Of a DNA stretch of 64,000 bases, positions 52,081-60,955 are shown piece after piece. Source of the DNA: Paucibacter sp963740455 (GTDB lineage: Bacteria > Pseudomonadota > Gammaproteobacteria > Burkholderiales > Burkholderiaceae_C); contig CAVUEF010000020.1 in the NCBI GenBank assembly GCA_963740455.1, positions 1 through 64,000 of the forward strand, given 5' to 3'. Position 1 is the stretch's first letter; each line of letters begins with the position of its first letter. The position numbers and the translations under genes were made by a program. Under the pieces are notes generated by a model. The model had not been told where the DNA came from, did not search any database, and saw only the letters and a program-made list of their open reading frames with translations.

Positions 52081-53649
52081 AGCCCGCATATTTCACGCAA
52101 CGGCCACTGGATGGCCTGAAGGGTCTGACGGGAAGCTCTGAAGGGGTTGATTGGCGCGGCCGGCGCGCATTGCGCGCGACTGGCGACGCGTATTGAGCGC
52201 GGTTGGCGCGTGAGAACCCCTGCCCCGACCTTGGTTGCGGGCCATTTTTGTGTCATCGAGCAGGCCACGCGCCGTATGAAGTTCATGGCGAGCGCAGTTG
52301 GCTCATGGCGTGTGCAAAGACCGCCGCGCTGGGCCAGTGCGAGGCCAGGTACAGACGGATGCGCCACGTGTTTCGCGTGATGACTGCGGCCACCTTGAGC
52401 AGCTTGATGCACAAGGTATCGACCTGCGGTGAGGCAAGCACCGTGCCCTCCAGCGCCAGCGCACGCAACCGATCGATGAGCACATAAGCGAGTGCAGCCA
52501 GCAGCATGAGCAGCTGGTTGGCGGCGAAGACGTGGCAGCTGGTGCGCGTGGCGAACAATCCCACCTGCGCCTCCTTGATGCGGTTCTCGGCCTCGCCGCG
52601 CTGGCAGTACAGATCGTCGTACAAGGCCTGCGCATGACCATCGAGGTTGGTGACGATAAAGCGTGGATTGCAGCCCTGCTCGCCCCACTCCAGCCGGGTG
52701 ATCACGCGCCGCTCATGCGGCCAGCTTTGCGCGGCATCAGCGAACTCGCCGATGAAGCGCTGCTATTGCTTCGTTCGCTCGTAGTCGTCCTTCATCGCCA
52801 ACTGCGCGAACTCCACCATCGCCTCCAGCCGTGCGTTACGCGCAAGACCTACGACGTAGTGCACGCCCGCGCGTTCGCAGTAATTGATGAGCGACAAGCG
52901 GCAAAAGCCCGAGTCGCCTCTGAAGATGATGGCACCTCGGGCCACTGCTGGCGCAGCCGTCGCACCAGCAGCTTGAGGATGGCTGCGGCATGCTGCGCGC
53001 CATCAATGCGGCTGGGCCGCAGGTCCGCGCACAGCAGACTCTGGCCGCAGAACACATACAGCGGCAAGTAGCAGTAGCTGTCGTAGCAGCCGTGGAAGAA
53101 GCGGCCCTCCTGCTGACCGTGCAACGGGTTGTCGGTGGCGTCGAAGTCCAGCGCCAACTTCTTTGGAGCGGTCTTGAAGCTGGCGATGAATTGATCGACC
53201 AGCACCTGGTGCAAGCGCCATGCGGTGGCACGGTCGGCCCACTTCTCCAGCCGGCACAGCGTGGGCGCACTGGCGATCTCCCGGTCCACGCCCAGCGCCA
53301 GACCGCACACGCGCTGGCGCAGCATGTCGCGCACGCCGTGCTTGATGAGCAGCGGGCTGCGCGGGTCGGCGATGCAGGCCGCGGCCGCTTCGATCAAAAG
53401 GAGCTTGCGGTCCACCGCTCCGAGCAGCATCACGCCGGCGTCGCGGGTCATGCTGCCGCCATCGAAGGGACCCTCCACGGCACGCCGCCCAGCTGGCCGA
53501 ACGCAATGCTCCCAACGTCAACTTCTTCAGTACAGTTTGGCTTCGGTATTCCCCGCTCGCATATCTGGATTCGATACCGCGATAAACGCGCATTCCATGG
53601 GGAATGCCGTCCTCGCTTCTACGGGGGTAGCTTGAAATATCCGGGCTAG
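52079..53649 (-). mobile_element. Decayed IS1380-family insertion sequence
   Basis: The element is bounded by near-identical inverted repeats: CTAGCCCGCATATTTCA (52079-52095) and the complement of CTAGCCCGGATATTTCA (53633-53649), 16 of 17 matching. It encodes a single DDE transposase on the minus strand that is broken by a frameshift and a stop. No target-site duplication is seen, which fits deletion of flanking DNA on at least one side. Confidence 0.8.
52283..53478 (-). pseudogene. IS1380-family transposase, frameshifted and with internal stop
   Basis: The N-terminal part (from GTG 53478) has VEGPFDGGSMTRDAGVMLLG, the catalytic DFDATDNPLHGQQEGRFFHG and YLPLYVFCGQSLLCADLRPS. Near 52935 the frame shifts: the expected FRGDSGFCRLSLINYCERAGV continues in another frame. 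That frame is then stopped by a TAG at 52763-52765. It resumes in the same frame with ERRVITRLEWGEQGCNPRFIVTN, RGEAENRIKEAQVGLFATRTSC and AANQLLMLLAALAYVLIDRLR to 52283. All DDE residues can be found but not in one product, so it cannot transpose by itself. Confidence 0.88.
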
Positions 53650-53961
53650 AGAAGCGCGCAATCGGTGCAGAGTCAAGCAGCATAGTCGCCCAAGGCTCAG
53701 TGGAGTGCGCCTGCACCCTCATTGCAAGGGTGGCTTGATCCAAGTAGTCATGCTGGGCCGAGCAGCGTCGCCATGCCAGTGGGCATGTTGCTGGCCGGTG
53801 GCGATTCGCGCGTCGCTGTTCAGGCTATGTGTCCTGCTCCGGGCGGCCCATCGTTGGCTGCCTGGGGTGCGATGAGTTGCCGTTTGCTGGACGCCTGGAC
53901 GCCTGGACACTGGCCCGCGCAAGCAAGCCGCTGCCAAGAGTCGACCCACTGGAGTAGACCT
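53650..53961. other. Region between the IS1380-like element and the DUF2442 gene
   Basis: I see no supported gene in these 312 bases. Several open frames exist but have no family resemblance. An 8-bp unit GCCTGGAC repeats in tandem around 53892-53910. Confidence 0.55.
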
Positions 53962-54207
53962 ATGCTTCCTCGCATCGTTGACGCGCGGTATGTCGAAGGA
54001 CACACGATATGGCTACGCTTCGCTGATGGAACGCAAGGCGAAGTGAATCTGGAGACCGAGATTGAAGGCGAGGTGTTTGAGCCGCTGAGGAACAAGGAGT
54101 ACTTCAAGGCATTCCGGCTACATCCCGAGCTGCGAACAGTGGTGTGGCCAAACGGCGCAGACTTCGCACCGGAATTCTTGCGCGCGGCGTTGCATGTCGC
54201 TGCCTAA
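53962..54207 (+). CDS. DUF2442 protein
   Basis: An 81-residue protein starting MLPRIVDARYVEGHTIWLRFADGTQG, followed by EVFEPLRNKEYFKAFRLHPELRTVVWPNGADFAPEFL. This is the DUF2442 pattern (a small beta-rich domain with the WPNGADFAPE end), a family of unknown function that often forms a pair with a DUF4160 gene and is spread in accessory regions. No DUF4160 partner is visible. GGAG lies 9 bases upstream of the ATG. Confidence 0.85.
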   Translation: MLPRIVDARYVEGHTIWLRFADGTQGEVNLETEIEGEVFEPLRNKEYFKAFRLHPELRTVVWPNGADFAPEFLRAALHVAA

Positions 54208-54412
54208 CCCCGCGAGGTCTCGACGACCTTTGTTTGGCAACGCATTGGCTTGAGCCATTGCATCGCAGGTCCCGACCGACTTTCGAGCGACGCACTCCTT
54301 TTGCTCCGATCACCCGGGACAGTTTGACCGGCCGCAAGCCCGGGTCCGTTCGAACCGGCCGCGCTTGGCGGGACGCGCTAAAATCGCCGGCAAACACCCA
54401 AGAGCCTCCACC

Positions 54413-54616
54413 ATGCCCCTGTTCTGGAAACCCCACAAATCCGACGTGACCTCCCTGATCGACGAACTCAGGGCCAAGAAACCCAGCCTGGAGGCCACGC
54501 AGGAAGCGGGAATGGAACTACTGTGGAACCAGTCGAATGATGCGCGCGCCCAGGCCGATTTCAGCAATGCCCGGGTCCCGCAGCAAGCCTACGTCTATCA
54601 AACGAAGGCGCATTGA
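54413..54616 (+). CDS. DUF3460 protein
   Basis: A 67-residue protein (MPLFWKPHKSDVTSLIDELRAKKPSLEATQEAGM, then LLWNQSNDARAQADFSNARVPQQAYVYQT). The short betaproteobacterial DUF3460 family has this start and the VPQQAYVYQ end. Function unknown. In many Burkholderiales it lies directly upstream of scpA, as here with 9 bp between them, so it is probably cotranscribed with scpA. Confidence 0.85.
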   Translation: MPLFWKPHKSDVTSLIDELRAKKPSLEATQEAGMELLWNQSNDARAQADFSNARVPQQAYVYQTKAH

Positions 54617-54625
54617 GCCCTCGCT

Positions 54626-55516
54626 GTGGACAGCTTGACGCCGGAGATTGAGCGCCGGGGATCACCAGCACTGACCGAATTGCCGCCCGAATCCGAGGTG
54701 TGCGGGGACGCTCCCGTCACGCCGCTGACGGTGGATCACGTGGCGGTGGCCAGGCTGTATGGCGAGCCCCTGTTCGCGCTGCCTCACGATCTGTACATTC
54801 CGCCCGATGCGCTCGAAGTGTTTCTGGAGGCGTTCCAGGGACCGCTCGACTTGCTGCTCTACCTGATACGGCGCCAGAATTTCAACATCCTCGACATCCC
54901 GCTGGCCGATGTGACGCGCCAGTACCTCAGCTACGTCGATCAGATCCGCACGCACAATCTCGAGCTGGCGAGCGAATACCTGTTGATGGCGGCCATGCTC
55001 ATCGAGATCAAGTCGCGCATGTTGTTGCCCCCGAAGCGCACCGACGACGGCAGCGAGCCCGAGGATCCGCGCGCCGAGCTGGTGCGACGTCTGCTGGAAT
55101 ACGAACAGATGAAGCTGGCCGCGGCGGGCATCGACCGGCTGCCGCTGCTGGGCCGCGATTTTCTGCGCGCCCAGGTCACAATCGAACAAGCGATGCAGCC
55201 ACGTTTTCCTGACGTGGACGCCGTCGATCTGCGCGACGCCTGGCTCGACATCCTGCGTCGCGCCAACCTCGTGCAACACCACCGCATCACGCGTGAACAG
55301 CTGTCGGTACGCGAACACATGAGCATCGTGCTGCGCCGCCTGCAAGGCCGCCGTTTTGTCGAGTTCCACGAACTCTTCGACGTCGAACGTGGCGCGCAAG
55401 TGCTGGTGGTGACCTTCATCGCCACGCTCGAACTGGCCCGGGAGAGTCTGCTCGAAATCACCCAGGCCGAGGCCTTTGCACCGATCTATGTGCGGCTGGC
55501 GTACGCGCCCAGTTAG
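54626..55516 (+). CDS. scpA: Segregation and condensation protein A
   Basis: A 296-residue kleisin subunit of the SMC-ScpAB condensin-like complex. The conserved core starts FQGPLDLLLYLIRRQNFNILDIPLADVTRQYLSYVD (about residues 70-105), then ELASEYLLMAAMLIEIKSRMLLPP, and the C-terminal winged-helix region with FHELFD and VVTFIATLELARESLLEITQAEAFAPIYVRL. The start codon is GTG at 54626. It converges with the hybrid kinase gene, with a 4-bp overlap of their stop codons. Confidence 0.95.
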   Translation: MDSLTPEIERRGSPALTELPPESEVCGDAPVTPLTVDHVAVARLYGEPLFALPHDLYIPPDALEVFLEAFQGPLDLLLYLIRRQNFNILDIPLADVTRQYLSYVDQIRTHNLELASEYLLMAAMLIEIKSRMLLPPKRTDDGSEPEDPRAELVRRLLEYEQMKLAAAGIDRLPLLGRDFLRAQVTIEQAMQPRFPDVDAVDLRDAWLDILRRANLVQHHRITREQLSVREHMSIVLRRLQGRRFVEFHELFDVERGAQVLVVTFIATLELARESLLEITQAEAFAPIYVRLAYAPS

Positions 55517-57348
55517 GGCCGCACACCCAGCTTGAAGGCGATCATGGCGCGCAGCTTGTTGGGCACGACCGGCTTGATGAGCAAATGAAAGTCGCCTGCC
55601 TGCGCCTCCAGCTCGTGACGCGTCGTGCTACCTGTCACCATGATCGCCGGCAGCGGCTGATGCGCCGCATTGAAGGCGGCACGCACCGCCCGCATCGCGT
55701 CAACGCCAGTCGAACCATCGCCCAGACGGTAGTCGAGCAGCAGCAGATCCGGACGGCTCGCAGCGGATGAACGCGCCCAGTCGGTGACGGCTTGGGTCGA
55801 TTCAAACGCCAGCACGTCGGCGCCCCAGGCTTGCAGCAGCACGCTCAGGCCTTCGGTGACGGCGGGATCGTCCTCCACGACCACGATCAGGCGGCCGTCC
55901 AAGGTGAGCCCCAGCGGCGCATTGTCAAGGTCGGGGGCACCCGCCGACTCAAGACGGCCCGCGGGAAGCATCAACTCGAACACGCTGCCGTGGCCGACGC
56001 GCGAACGCACCCTGACCTCGGTCTGCAGCAGCTCGCTCAGGCGCTTGACGATCGCCAGACCCAGGCCCAGGCCCTTGCGGTGATGGCCCTCGAGCGCCCG
56101 TTGGCCCTGCACTTGGAAGAAGTCATCGAAGATACGCGGCAGCGCCACGGGGGCGATGCCCACACCGCTGTCCCAGACCTGCAGCAAGACCTGACCCCCA
56201 CGTGCCCGGCAAGCCACCAGCACGCCGCCGTTCTCGGTATATCTCAAGGCGTTCGAGACCAGATTGCGAAGAATGCGTTCGATGATGACCGGGTCGGTCT
56301 GCAGCACCGAGTGCGCGCCGCGAAAGCTCAGCATCAGCCCTTTTTCAAACGCCAGCGGTTCGAACTGCAAACGCAGGCGCGCAAACAGCTCGCACGCCGG
56401 CACCGGCTTGCGATTGACATCCACCGTGCCCGAGTCGATGCGGGTGATGTCGAGCAGCTCGCCGAACAAGCCCTCGAGGGCGTCGACCGACTCGTTGATG
56501 CTGTTGATCAGTCGGGCCGCCTCGGGGTCGCGGGTGCGCTGGCGCAACGCTTCGGCAAACAAGCCCAGCGCGTGCAGCGGTTGGCGCAGGTCGTGGCTGG
56601 CCGCCGCAAGGAACTGCGTCTTGGCAAGGCTGGCAGCGAGCGCGGCCTGCCGGCTTGCTTCGGCCAGTTGCTTCTCGGTGCGCAACTGGTCGGCCATGCG
56701 TTCGGTGCGTACCTTCAGCTCCAGGGCATCGCGCAAGGTGCGGTGGTAAGTGCGACCCAGCACCAGCGACACCAGGTACAGGACGCCCAGCGTGCTGGCG
56801 AGCTCGGCGCGGTAGGGCAGGCTGTTGTCCAGACCGACATTGGCCACCAGCGACAGCAGCACCAGGCTGAGGAACAGCGCCAGGTCGCGCGGGACCGGTG
56901 CCAGCAGATGGATGATGGCCAGGCAATAGGAAAAAGTCACCACAATCATCGTGAGCAGCTGCAAGTGGCCGCCCTGGCCATAGAGCAACCAGATGCCGGC
57001 CGTCCATGCCAGCCCCTGGCCGTGCAGCAGCGCGCGCCAGCTGCGACTCCAACGCAGCACTTGCGCGTCGCTGGGCGATGGTTGCCGGCGATAACGCAGG
57101 TAGTGCAGCAAGCGCAGCACCGTCAGCAGCACGATGACGGCGGCCCACGCCAGCAGCAGCGGATGCGGCGCAGGCGCCCAGTAGACGAGCACAAAAATCA
57201 TCAGCCCCAGCGTGTTGCCCAGCAGCGAGATCGGCATCTGCGCAAACAGACTGCGGTATTGATCGGCCTCCAGGCCCTGATAGTCGCCGACCGCCGACAC
57301 CGGCAGCGCCTGCACGACCGGCCCGGAGCGAAGCGCTGCGTCGCTCAC
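55513..57348 (-). CDS. Hybrid sensor histidine kinase with C-terminal receiver
   Basis: A 611-residue membrane kinase. About six hydrophobic segments (residues 40-200) form an uncharacterised membrane input domain. A helix leads to the kinase: H box AASHDLRQPLHALGLFAEAL (about residue 250), N box LRNLVSNALRYTENGG, G1 VWDSGVGIA, G2 GLGLGLAIVKRLSELL. The C-terminal receiver has IVVVEDDPAVTEG, the Asp in LLLLDYRLGDGSTG (about 535), and LIKPV. The HDLRQPLHALGLF box is typical of kinases paired with NarL-type regulators. The gene overlaps its regulator by 4 bp. Confidence 0.9.
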   Translation of the reverse strand: MSDAALRSGPVVQALPVSAVGDYQGLEADQYRSLFAQMPISLLGNTLGLMIFVLVYWAPAPHPLLLAWAAVIVLLTVLRLLHYLRYRRQPSPSDAQVLRWSRSWRALLHGQGLAWTAGIWLLYGQGGHLQLLTMIVVTFSYCLAIIHLLAPVPRDLALFLSLVLLSLVANVGLDNSLPYRAELASTLGVLYLVSLVLGRTYHRTLRDALELKVRTERMADQLRTEKQLAEASRQAALAASLAKTQFLAAASHDLRQPLHALGLFAEALRQRTRDPEAARLINSINESVDALEGLFGELLDITRIDSGTVDVNRKPVPACELFARLRLQFEPLAFEKGLMLSFRGAHSVLQTDPVIIERILRNLVSNALRYTENGGVLVACRARGGQVLLQVWDSGVGIAPVALPRIFDDFFQVQGQRALEGHHRKGLGLGLAIVKRLSELLQTEVRVRSRVGHGSVFELMLPAGRLESAGAPDLDNAPLGLTLDGRLIVVVEDDPAVTEGLSVLLQAWGADVLAFESTQAVTDWARSSAASRPDLLLLDYRLGDGSTGVDAMRAVRAAFNAAHQPLPAIMVTGSTTRHELEAQAGDFHLLIKPVVPNKLRAMIAFKLGVRP

Positions 57349-58088
57349 GGTGCCTTGCCGCGAAACGCCGAAAAACTGCTGCCTGGCTGGCGCTGCGTCA
57401 TCTGCGCCACCGCCAGCACCGCCTGGGTACGTGTGCTCACCCCCAGCGCCTTGAGCACCGCCGTCACATGGTCCTTGACGGTTTCGACCGACACGCCGAG
57501 TTCGCGCGCAATCACCTTGTTGGGCTTGCCCTGCAAGAGCAGCGCCAAGGCATCGGTCTGACGCGGCGTGAGCGACAAGCCTTCCAGCGAACCGGTCTGT
57601 TGAAACGCTGCCGCATTGGCCTGTTCGCCGATGCTGCGCATCAGCGCAGCGCCGGGGTGGTCCGGGTCGGGTACGGGCTGGTTATTCAGGCCCGAATCGA
57701 GCGCCATCGACGGCACGAAAATGCCCCCCGCCATCACCAGGCTCAAGGCCTGCGCCAAGGTGTGGTTGCCCGAGCGTTTCGGCACGAAACCCATCGCGCC
57801 CAGATCGATGGCGCGGATCACGTCGCTGGCACGGTCAGACGCCGACACCACCACCACCGGCAACGACGGGTAGGCCACTCGAAACTCGCCGAGCACGTCA
57901 AAACCGTCGGCATCGCCCAACTGCAAGTCGAGCAGCACCAGATCGAAATCCTGGTCGGCTTGCAACGCCGCGCGTGCCTTGGCGGCGCTGTCCACACCCA
58001 ACACCTGCACCCCGTCGCCCAAGCCCTCGATGACGGTTTGCAGGGCCGACAATATCAGCGGGTGATCATCAATCAATAACACTTTCAT
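57345..58088 (-). CDS. NarL/LuxR-type response regulator
   Basis: A 247-residue regulator. The receiver (residues 1-125) begins MKVLLIDDHPLILSAL, the phospho-acceptor is in LVLLDLQLGDADG (about residue 56), VVVVSAS and GFVPKRS follow. The C-terminal LuxR helix-turn-helix is LTPRQTDALALLLQGKPNKVIARELGVSVETVKDHVTAVLKALGVSTRTQAVL (about residues 170-225). It lies upstream of and overlaps (ATGA) the hybrid kinase gene, so the two are a cognate pair. Targets are unknown. Confidence 0.92.
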   Translation of the reverse strand: MKVLLIDDHPLILSALQTVIEGLGDGVQVLGVDSAAKARAALQADQDFDLVLLDLQLGDADGFDVLGEFRVAYPSLPVVVVSASDRASDVIRAIDLGAMGFVPKRSGNHTLAQALSLVMAGGIFVPSMALDSGLNNQPVPDPDHPGAALMRSIGEQANAAAFQQTGSLEGLSLTPRQTDALALLLQGKPNKVIARELGVSVETVKDHVTAVLKALGVSTRTQAVLAVAQMTQRQPGSSFSAFRGKAP

Positions 58089-58227
58089 GGCGCCTCCCTG
58101 CGGTCTTGTCGTGCTCTTGGGGCGATGCTACGGGAGGATTGCCGCCATTGCGTCACTTGCAGCGCTGCGTTGTTAGGGATGCGTCCAGGCAAACGCCGCT
58201 GGCTTGCGACGCCGCACCTGACCAGCT

Positions 58228-58680
58228 TCATACAAACAGGCGGCTCACCGTCTGTGCCACACAGACCGGCTTGTCCGCGCCCTCGCGCTCCAGCGTGGCA
58301 TCCAGGCTCAGTTGCGCGCCACCCGGCAGCACCTCGAACGCTGCCAGAGTGAAGCGTCCCCGCACCAGGCTGTTGACCGGCAGCGGCGCCGGGAAACGGA
58401 CCTTGTTCAAACCGTAGTTCACTCCCATGCGCACATCGGCCACCTTGAAGGCGCTCGAGAACAGCAAGGGCAGCAGGCTCAGCGTCAGATAGCCGTGCGC
58501 GATGGTCTGGCCAAACGGGCCAGCGGCGGCGCGCTCGGGATCGACATGGATCCATTGGTGATCGCCGGTGGCGTCGGCGAAACGCCCGATGCGTGCCTGG
58601 TCAACCAGCACCCACTCGCTGACGCCGATCTCCTGCCCGAGCAACGCGGCCAGATCCTGCAGATGTTCGTAGTGCTGCAT
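58228..58680 (-). CDS. MaoC-like dehydratase
   Basis: A 150-residue hot-dog-fold protein. The hydratase-2 motif is FADATGDHQWIHVDPERAAAGPFGQTIAHGYLTLSLL (about residues 33-70), with the catalytic Asp and His in TGDHQWIHVD. A C-terminal strand pair reads GVNYGLNKVRFPAPLPVNSLVRG. Proteins of this NodN/MaoC type hydrate enoyl-CoA. The ATG at 58680 precedes QHYEHLQDLAALLGQEIGVSEW. It follows the ParA gene by 8 bp on the same strand, a pairing I cannot explain. Confidence 0.88.
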   Translation of the reverse strand: MQHYEHLQDLAALLGQEIGVSEWVLVDQARIGRFADATGDHQWIHVDPERAAAGPFGQTIAHGYLTLSLLPLLFSSAFKVADVRMGVNYGLNKVRFPAPLPVNSLVRGRFTLAAFEVLPGGAQLSLDATLEREGADKPVCVAQTVSRLFV

Positions 58681-58688
58681 ACGTCGAC

Positions 58689-59306
58689 TCAGCCGTTCAG
58701 CCAGGGCAGTAAACCCTGCCATTGATGCAGATCGCGTTCGACCCGGCTCGGCGCCACGTCCCACAAGGTCAGGCCGCGCGCCGCCAGCTGCACGTAGTTT
58801 TGCGTGTCGCGCAGCTGTCCCAGCACGGGTACCTTGAGCGTGTGCAAGAAGTGCTGCAAATGCTCGACCGACAAGGTGCCCTCCTTGGCGCGCATCACCA
58901 CCAGCGCCACCTGCGGGCGCCGCGCCAGCGGGCGCTCCAGCAAGGACTGCACGAAAGCATGGGTCGCGTCGATGTCGAACAGACTGGGTTGCAAGGGCAC
59001 CAGCAACTTGTCCGCAATATCCAGCAAGTCATCGAGCCGTTGGCCATGCAGGCCGGCCGGGGTATCGATCACGACATGGCTGACGCCCTTGGGCGGCCGC
59101 ACGATGCGGTTGTGCTTGACGTCCCAGCCCCGGATGCGTGGCAAGCCGGGTGGGCGCAACGCCAGCCAGCGGCGCGAGCTTTGCTGCCGGTCGACATCGC
59201 CCAGCATCACGGCATGTCCCTGGTTCGCCAGATAGCCGGCGATATTCGTCGCCAGGCTCGACTTGCCAACTCCGCCCTTCGGGTTGGCGACAACAATCAC
59301 GGGCAT
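58689..59306 (-). CDS. ParA-family ATPase without visible ParB partner
   Basis: A 205-residue deviant Walker A ATPase: VIVVANPKGGVGKSSLATNIAGYL (residues 3-26, signature lysine in KGGVGKS), GDVDRQQSSRRWLALRP, and VVIDTPAGL. It is a short, orphan member similar to ParA-like proteins that place chemotaxis or flagellar proteins or act in cell division rather than to plasmid ParA. No ParB gene lies near. It sits about 1.2 kb from the flagellar genes. An AGGAGATACC ribosome-binding site precedes the ATG. Confidence 0.88.
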   Translation of the reverse strand: MPVIVVANPKGGVGKSSLATNIAGYLANQGHAVMLGDVDRQQSSRRWLALRPPGLPRIRGWDVKHNRIVRPPKGVSHVVIDTPAGLHGQRLDDLLDIADKLLVPLQPSLFDIDATHAFVQSLLERPLARRPQVALVVMRAKEGTLSVEHLQHFLHTLKVPVLGQLRDTQNYVQLAARGLTLWDVAPSRVERDLHQWQGLLPWLNG

Positions 59307-59388
59307 AGGTATCTCCTGATTGACGGGGCAAGGTGCTGATGAGGCTTCGCCATGTTAGCTGCCAATCGGCACGCCGCCCGGCCGCTGG

Positions 59389-59964
59389 TCAGACGATCGC
59401 GCATGCCTGCTCGAAGCTCAGCCGCGGATTGCGTGGACGCAGCCGCGCCGCGTCGCCCCGGCCGAGGCAGCAGACAAAATTGCTGCGCACCGCCGTACCG
59501 GCCCAGAACTCGGCATCGACCCGCTTGCTGTCGAAGCCGCTCATCGGTGCGCAGTCCAGGCCCAGCGCGCGCGCCGCGATGATCAGATAGGCGCCTTGCA
59601 AGCTGCTGTTGCGCAGCGCCGTCTCGGCAATTTTCGACGCATTGCCTTCGAACCAGCTGCGCGCGTCGGTATGGGGAAACAGCGTCGGCAGGTGTTCGTA
59701 GAACGCCAGGTCCATGCCGATCACCGCAGTCACCGGCGCCTCACGTACCTTGGCGACATTGCCCGCGTCCATGCACGCCATCAAACGCTGTTTGGCCTGG
59801 TCTGACTGCACAAACACAAAGCGCGCCGGCGAACAATTGGCCGAGGTCGGCCCCCATTTCAGCAAGTCGTAGAGCGCGCGAAGCGTCGCCGGGTCGACGG
59901 CTTGGTCAAGATAACCGGTCTGCGTGCGCGCCTGGGTGAACAGGGCTTGCGTGGAGGTTTGCAT
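59389..59964 (-). CDS. Nitroreductase-family protein (RutE/HadB-like)
   Basis: A 191-residue FMN protein. It begins LFTQARTQTGYLDQAVDPATLRALYDLLKWGPTSANCSPARFVFV, the RutE-type pattern, with GPTSANCSPARF as the flavin-phosphate loop. LDCAPMSGFDSKRVDAEFW and SNFVCCLGRGDAARLRPRNPRLSFEQ complete the family. RutE reduces malonic semialdehyde in pyrimidine catabolism, but no other rut gene is seen, so a general NAD(P)H-dependent reductase is equally possible. It is divergent from the DUF1841 gene with a 42-bp gap. Confidence 0.85.
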   Translation of the reverse strand: MQTSTQALFTQARTQTGYLDQAVDPATLRALYDLLKWGPTSANCSPARFVFVQSDQAKQRLMACMDAGNVAKVREAPVTAVIGMDLAFYEHLPTLFPHTDARSWFEGNASKIAETALRNSSLQGAYLIIAARALGLDCAPMSGFDSKRVDAEFWAGTAVRSNFVCCLGRGDAARLRPRNPRLSFEQACAIV

Positions 59965-60006
59965 GGTGGGAGAACAGGCTGGCGTTGGAGAGGCGACAAT
60001 TGTGCG

Positions 60007-60438
60007 ATGTATGCCCCCTCACAGATCGATGTCCGCGCATTCTTTTGCGACACCTACCTCAAGCAGCTCGAGCGACTGCCCCTCACGCCCATGGAGGCGC
60101 TGGCCGCGCAGTGGATAGACGAGCACCCCGAATACCACGCCGAACTGGCCGACAAGGGCGCGGCACTGGCTGCGGCCTATTCGGTTGAGGAGGGCCACAC
60201 CAACCCGTTCCTGCACTTGTCCATGCACTTGACCATCACCGAACAAGTCGCGATCGACCAGCCGCATGGCGTGCGTCAGGCGGTGCAATTGCTGGCGACG
60301 CGGCGCAACTCTTTGCACAGCGCACATCACGAAGTCATGGAAGCCCTGGGCGAAATGATCTGGACTTCGCAGCGCAGCGGTCTGCCGCCCGACGGGCATG
60401 CGTACCTCGACCGCCTGCGCTCGCGCGCGACACGCTGA
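60007..60438 (+). CDS. DUF1841 protein
   Basis: A 143-residue soluble protein. The family signature is SQIDVRAFFCDTYLKQ at the start, IDEHPEYHAEL near residue 37, NPFLHLSMHLTITEQVAIDQPHGVR near 68-92 and HHEVMEALGEMIWTSQRSGLPPDG near 106-129. Several conserved His/Glu residues suggest metal binding, but no function is known. I chose the ATG at 60007. The family is widespread in beta- and gammaproteobacteria. Confidence 0.9.
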   Translation: MYAPSQIDVRAFFCDTYLKQLERLPLTPMEALAAQWIDEHPEYHAELADKGAALAAAYSVEEGHTNPFLHLSMHLTITEQVAIDQPHGVRQAVQLLATRRNSLHSAHHEVMEALGEMIWTSQRSGLPPDGHAYLDRLRSRATR

Positions 60439-60462
60439 TGCCTCGAAATCATGGGCAGACAG

Positions 60463-60488
60463 CAAAAAGCCACGCGTCGGCGTGGCTT
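60463..60488 (-). terminator. Rho-independent terminator after flgN
   Basis: On the minus strand AAGCCACGC and GCGTGGCTT pair around a 4-nt loop, and the right arm runs into a stretch of T residues (60468-60464). It lies 27 bp after the flgN stop and ends the flgA-flgM-flgN transcript. Confidence 0.85.
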
Positions 60489-60514
60489 GTCGGTTGCGCC
60501 ACCCGCCCGGCGGC

Positions 60515-60925
60515 TCAGGCGCTGATCATGCCCCTGCGCAGATTGCGCTCAGCCGTGCCGCGGGCCGAATAGACGTCGCCCTTGTCATGCGGCATCAGCA
60601 CGTCGATGGCGCGGTCCAGTGCTGCCGTGGCACGTGCCAGCGATTCGCGTTGGGCGGCCACCTGTCCGCCTGCAAAGGCCAGACGCTGGCGCAGTACGGG
60701 AGGCACCGAGCCGCTGCGGGCTGCTGCCGAAAAACGTTCGATGGCGCTGGCCAGAGCGCTCTGCAAGCCGCCCGCATGCAACTCGATGGCTTGGCCATCA
60801 CGCTCGCGCAGTGCCTCGCCCAGCGAGGCCAGGCAGTGTTCAATCGCCAGCAACGGCGCCTCAAGCTCGATGCCCAGCGACATGGCGGGTTGATTCACGG
60901 TGATGGAAGAAGACTGGGCAGACAT
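60515..60925 (-). CDS. flgN: FlgN-like flagellar export chaperone
   Basis: A 136-residue, mostly helical protein (LEAPLLAIEHCLASLGEALRERDGQAIELHAGGLQSALA, then RQRLAFAGGQVAAQRESLARATAALDRAIDVLMP), ending with the arginine-rich YSARGTAERNLRRG. FlgN binds FlgK and FlgL and delivers them to the export gate. Sequence conservation is low, so the call rests on length, helical pattern and position: it follows flgM by 30 bp, the standard flgM-flgN order. ATG 60925 gives MSAQSSSITV. Confidence 0.75.
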   Translation of the reverse strand: MSAQSSSITVNQPAMSLGIELEAPLLAIEHCLASLGEALRERDGQAIELHAGGLQSALASAIERFSAAARSGSVPPVLRQRLAFAGGQVAAQRESLARATAALDRAIDVLMPHDKGDVYSARGTAERNLRRGMISA

Positions 60926-60955
60926 GCGGGTAACCCGGTTAGGCAAGGCTGGGAC

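Noticed and set aside
52139..52380. Plus-strand open frames inside the IS1380-like element
   Set aside because: They are antisense or flanking sequence of the transposase with no recognisable domain.
58689..59306. Plasmid or chromosome partition locus
   Set aside because: No parB gene and no parS-like palindromes were seen next to this ParA.
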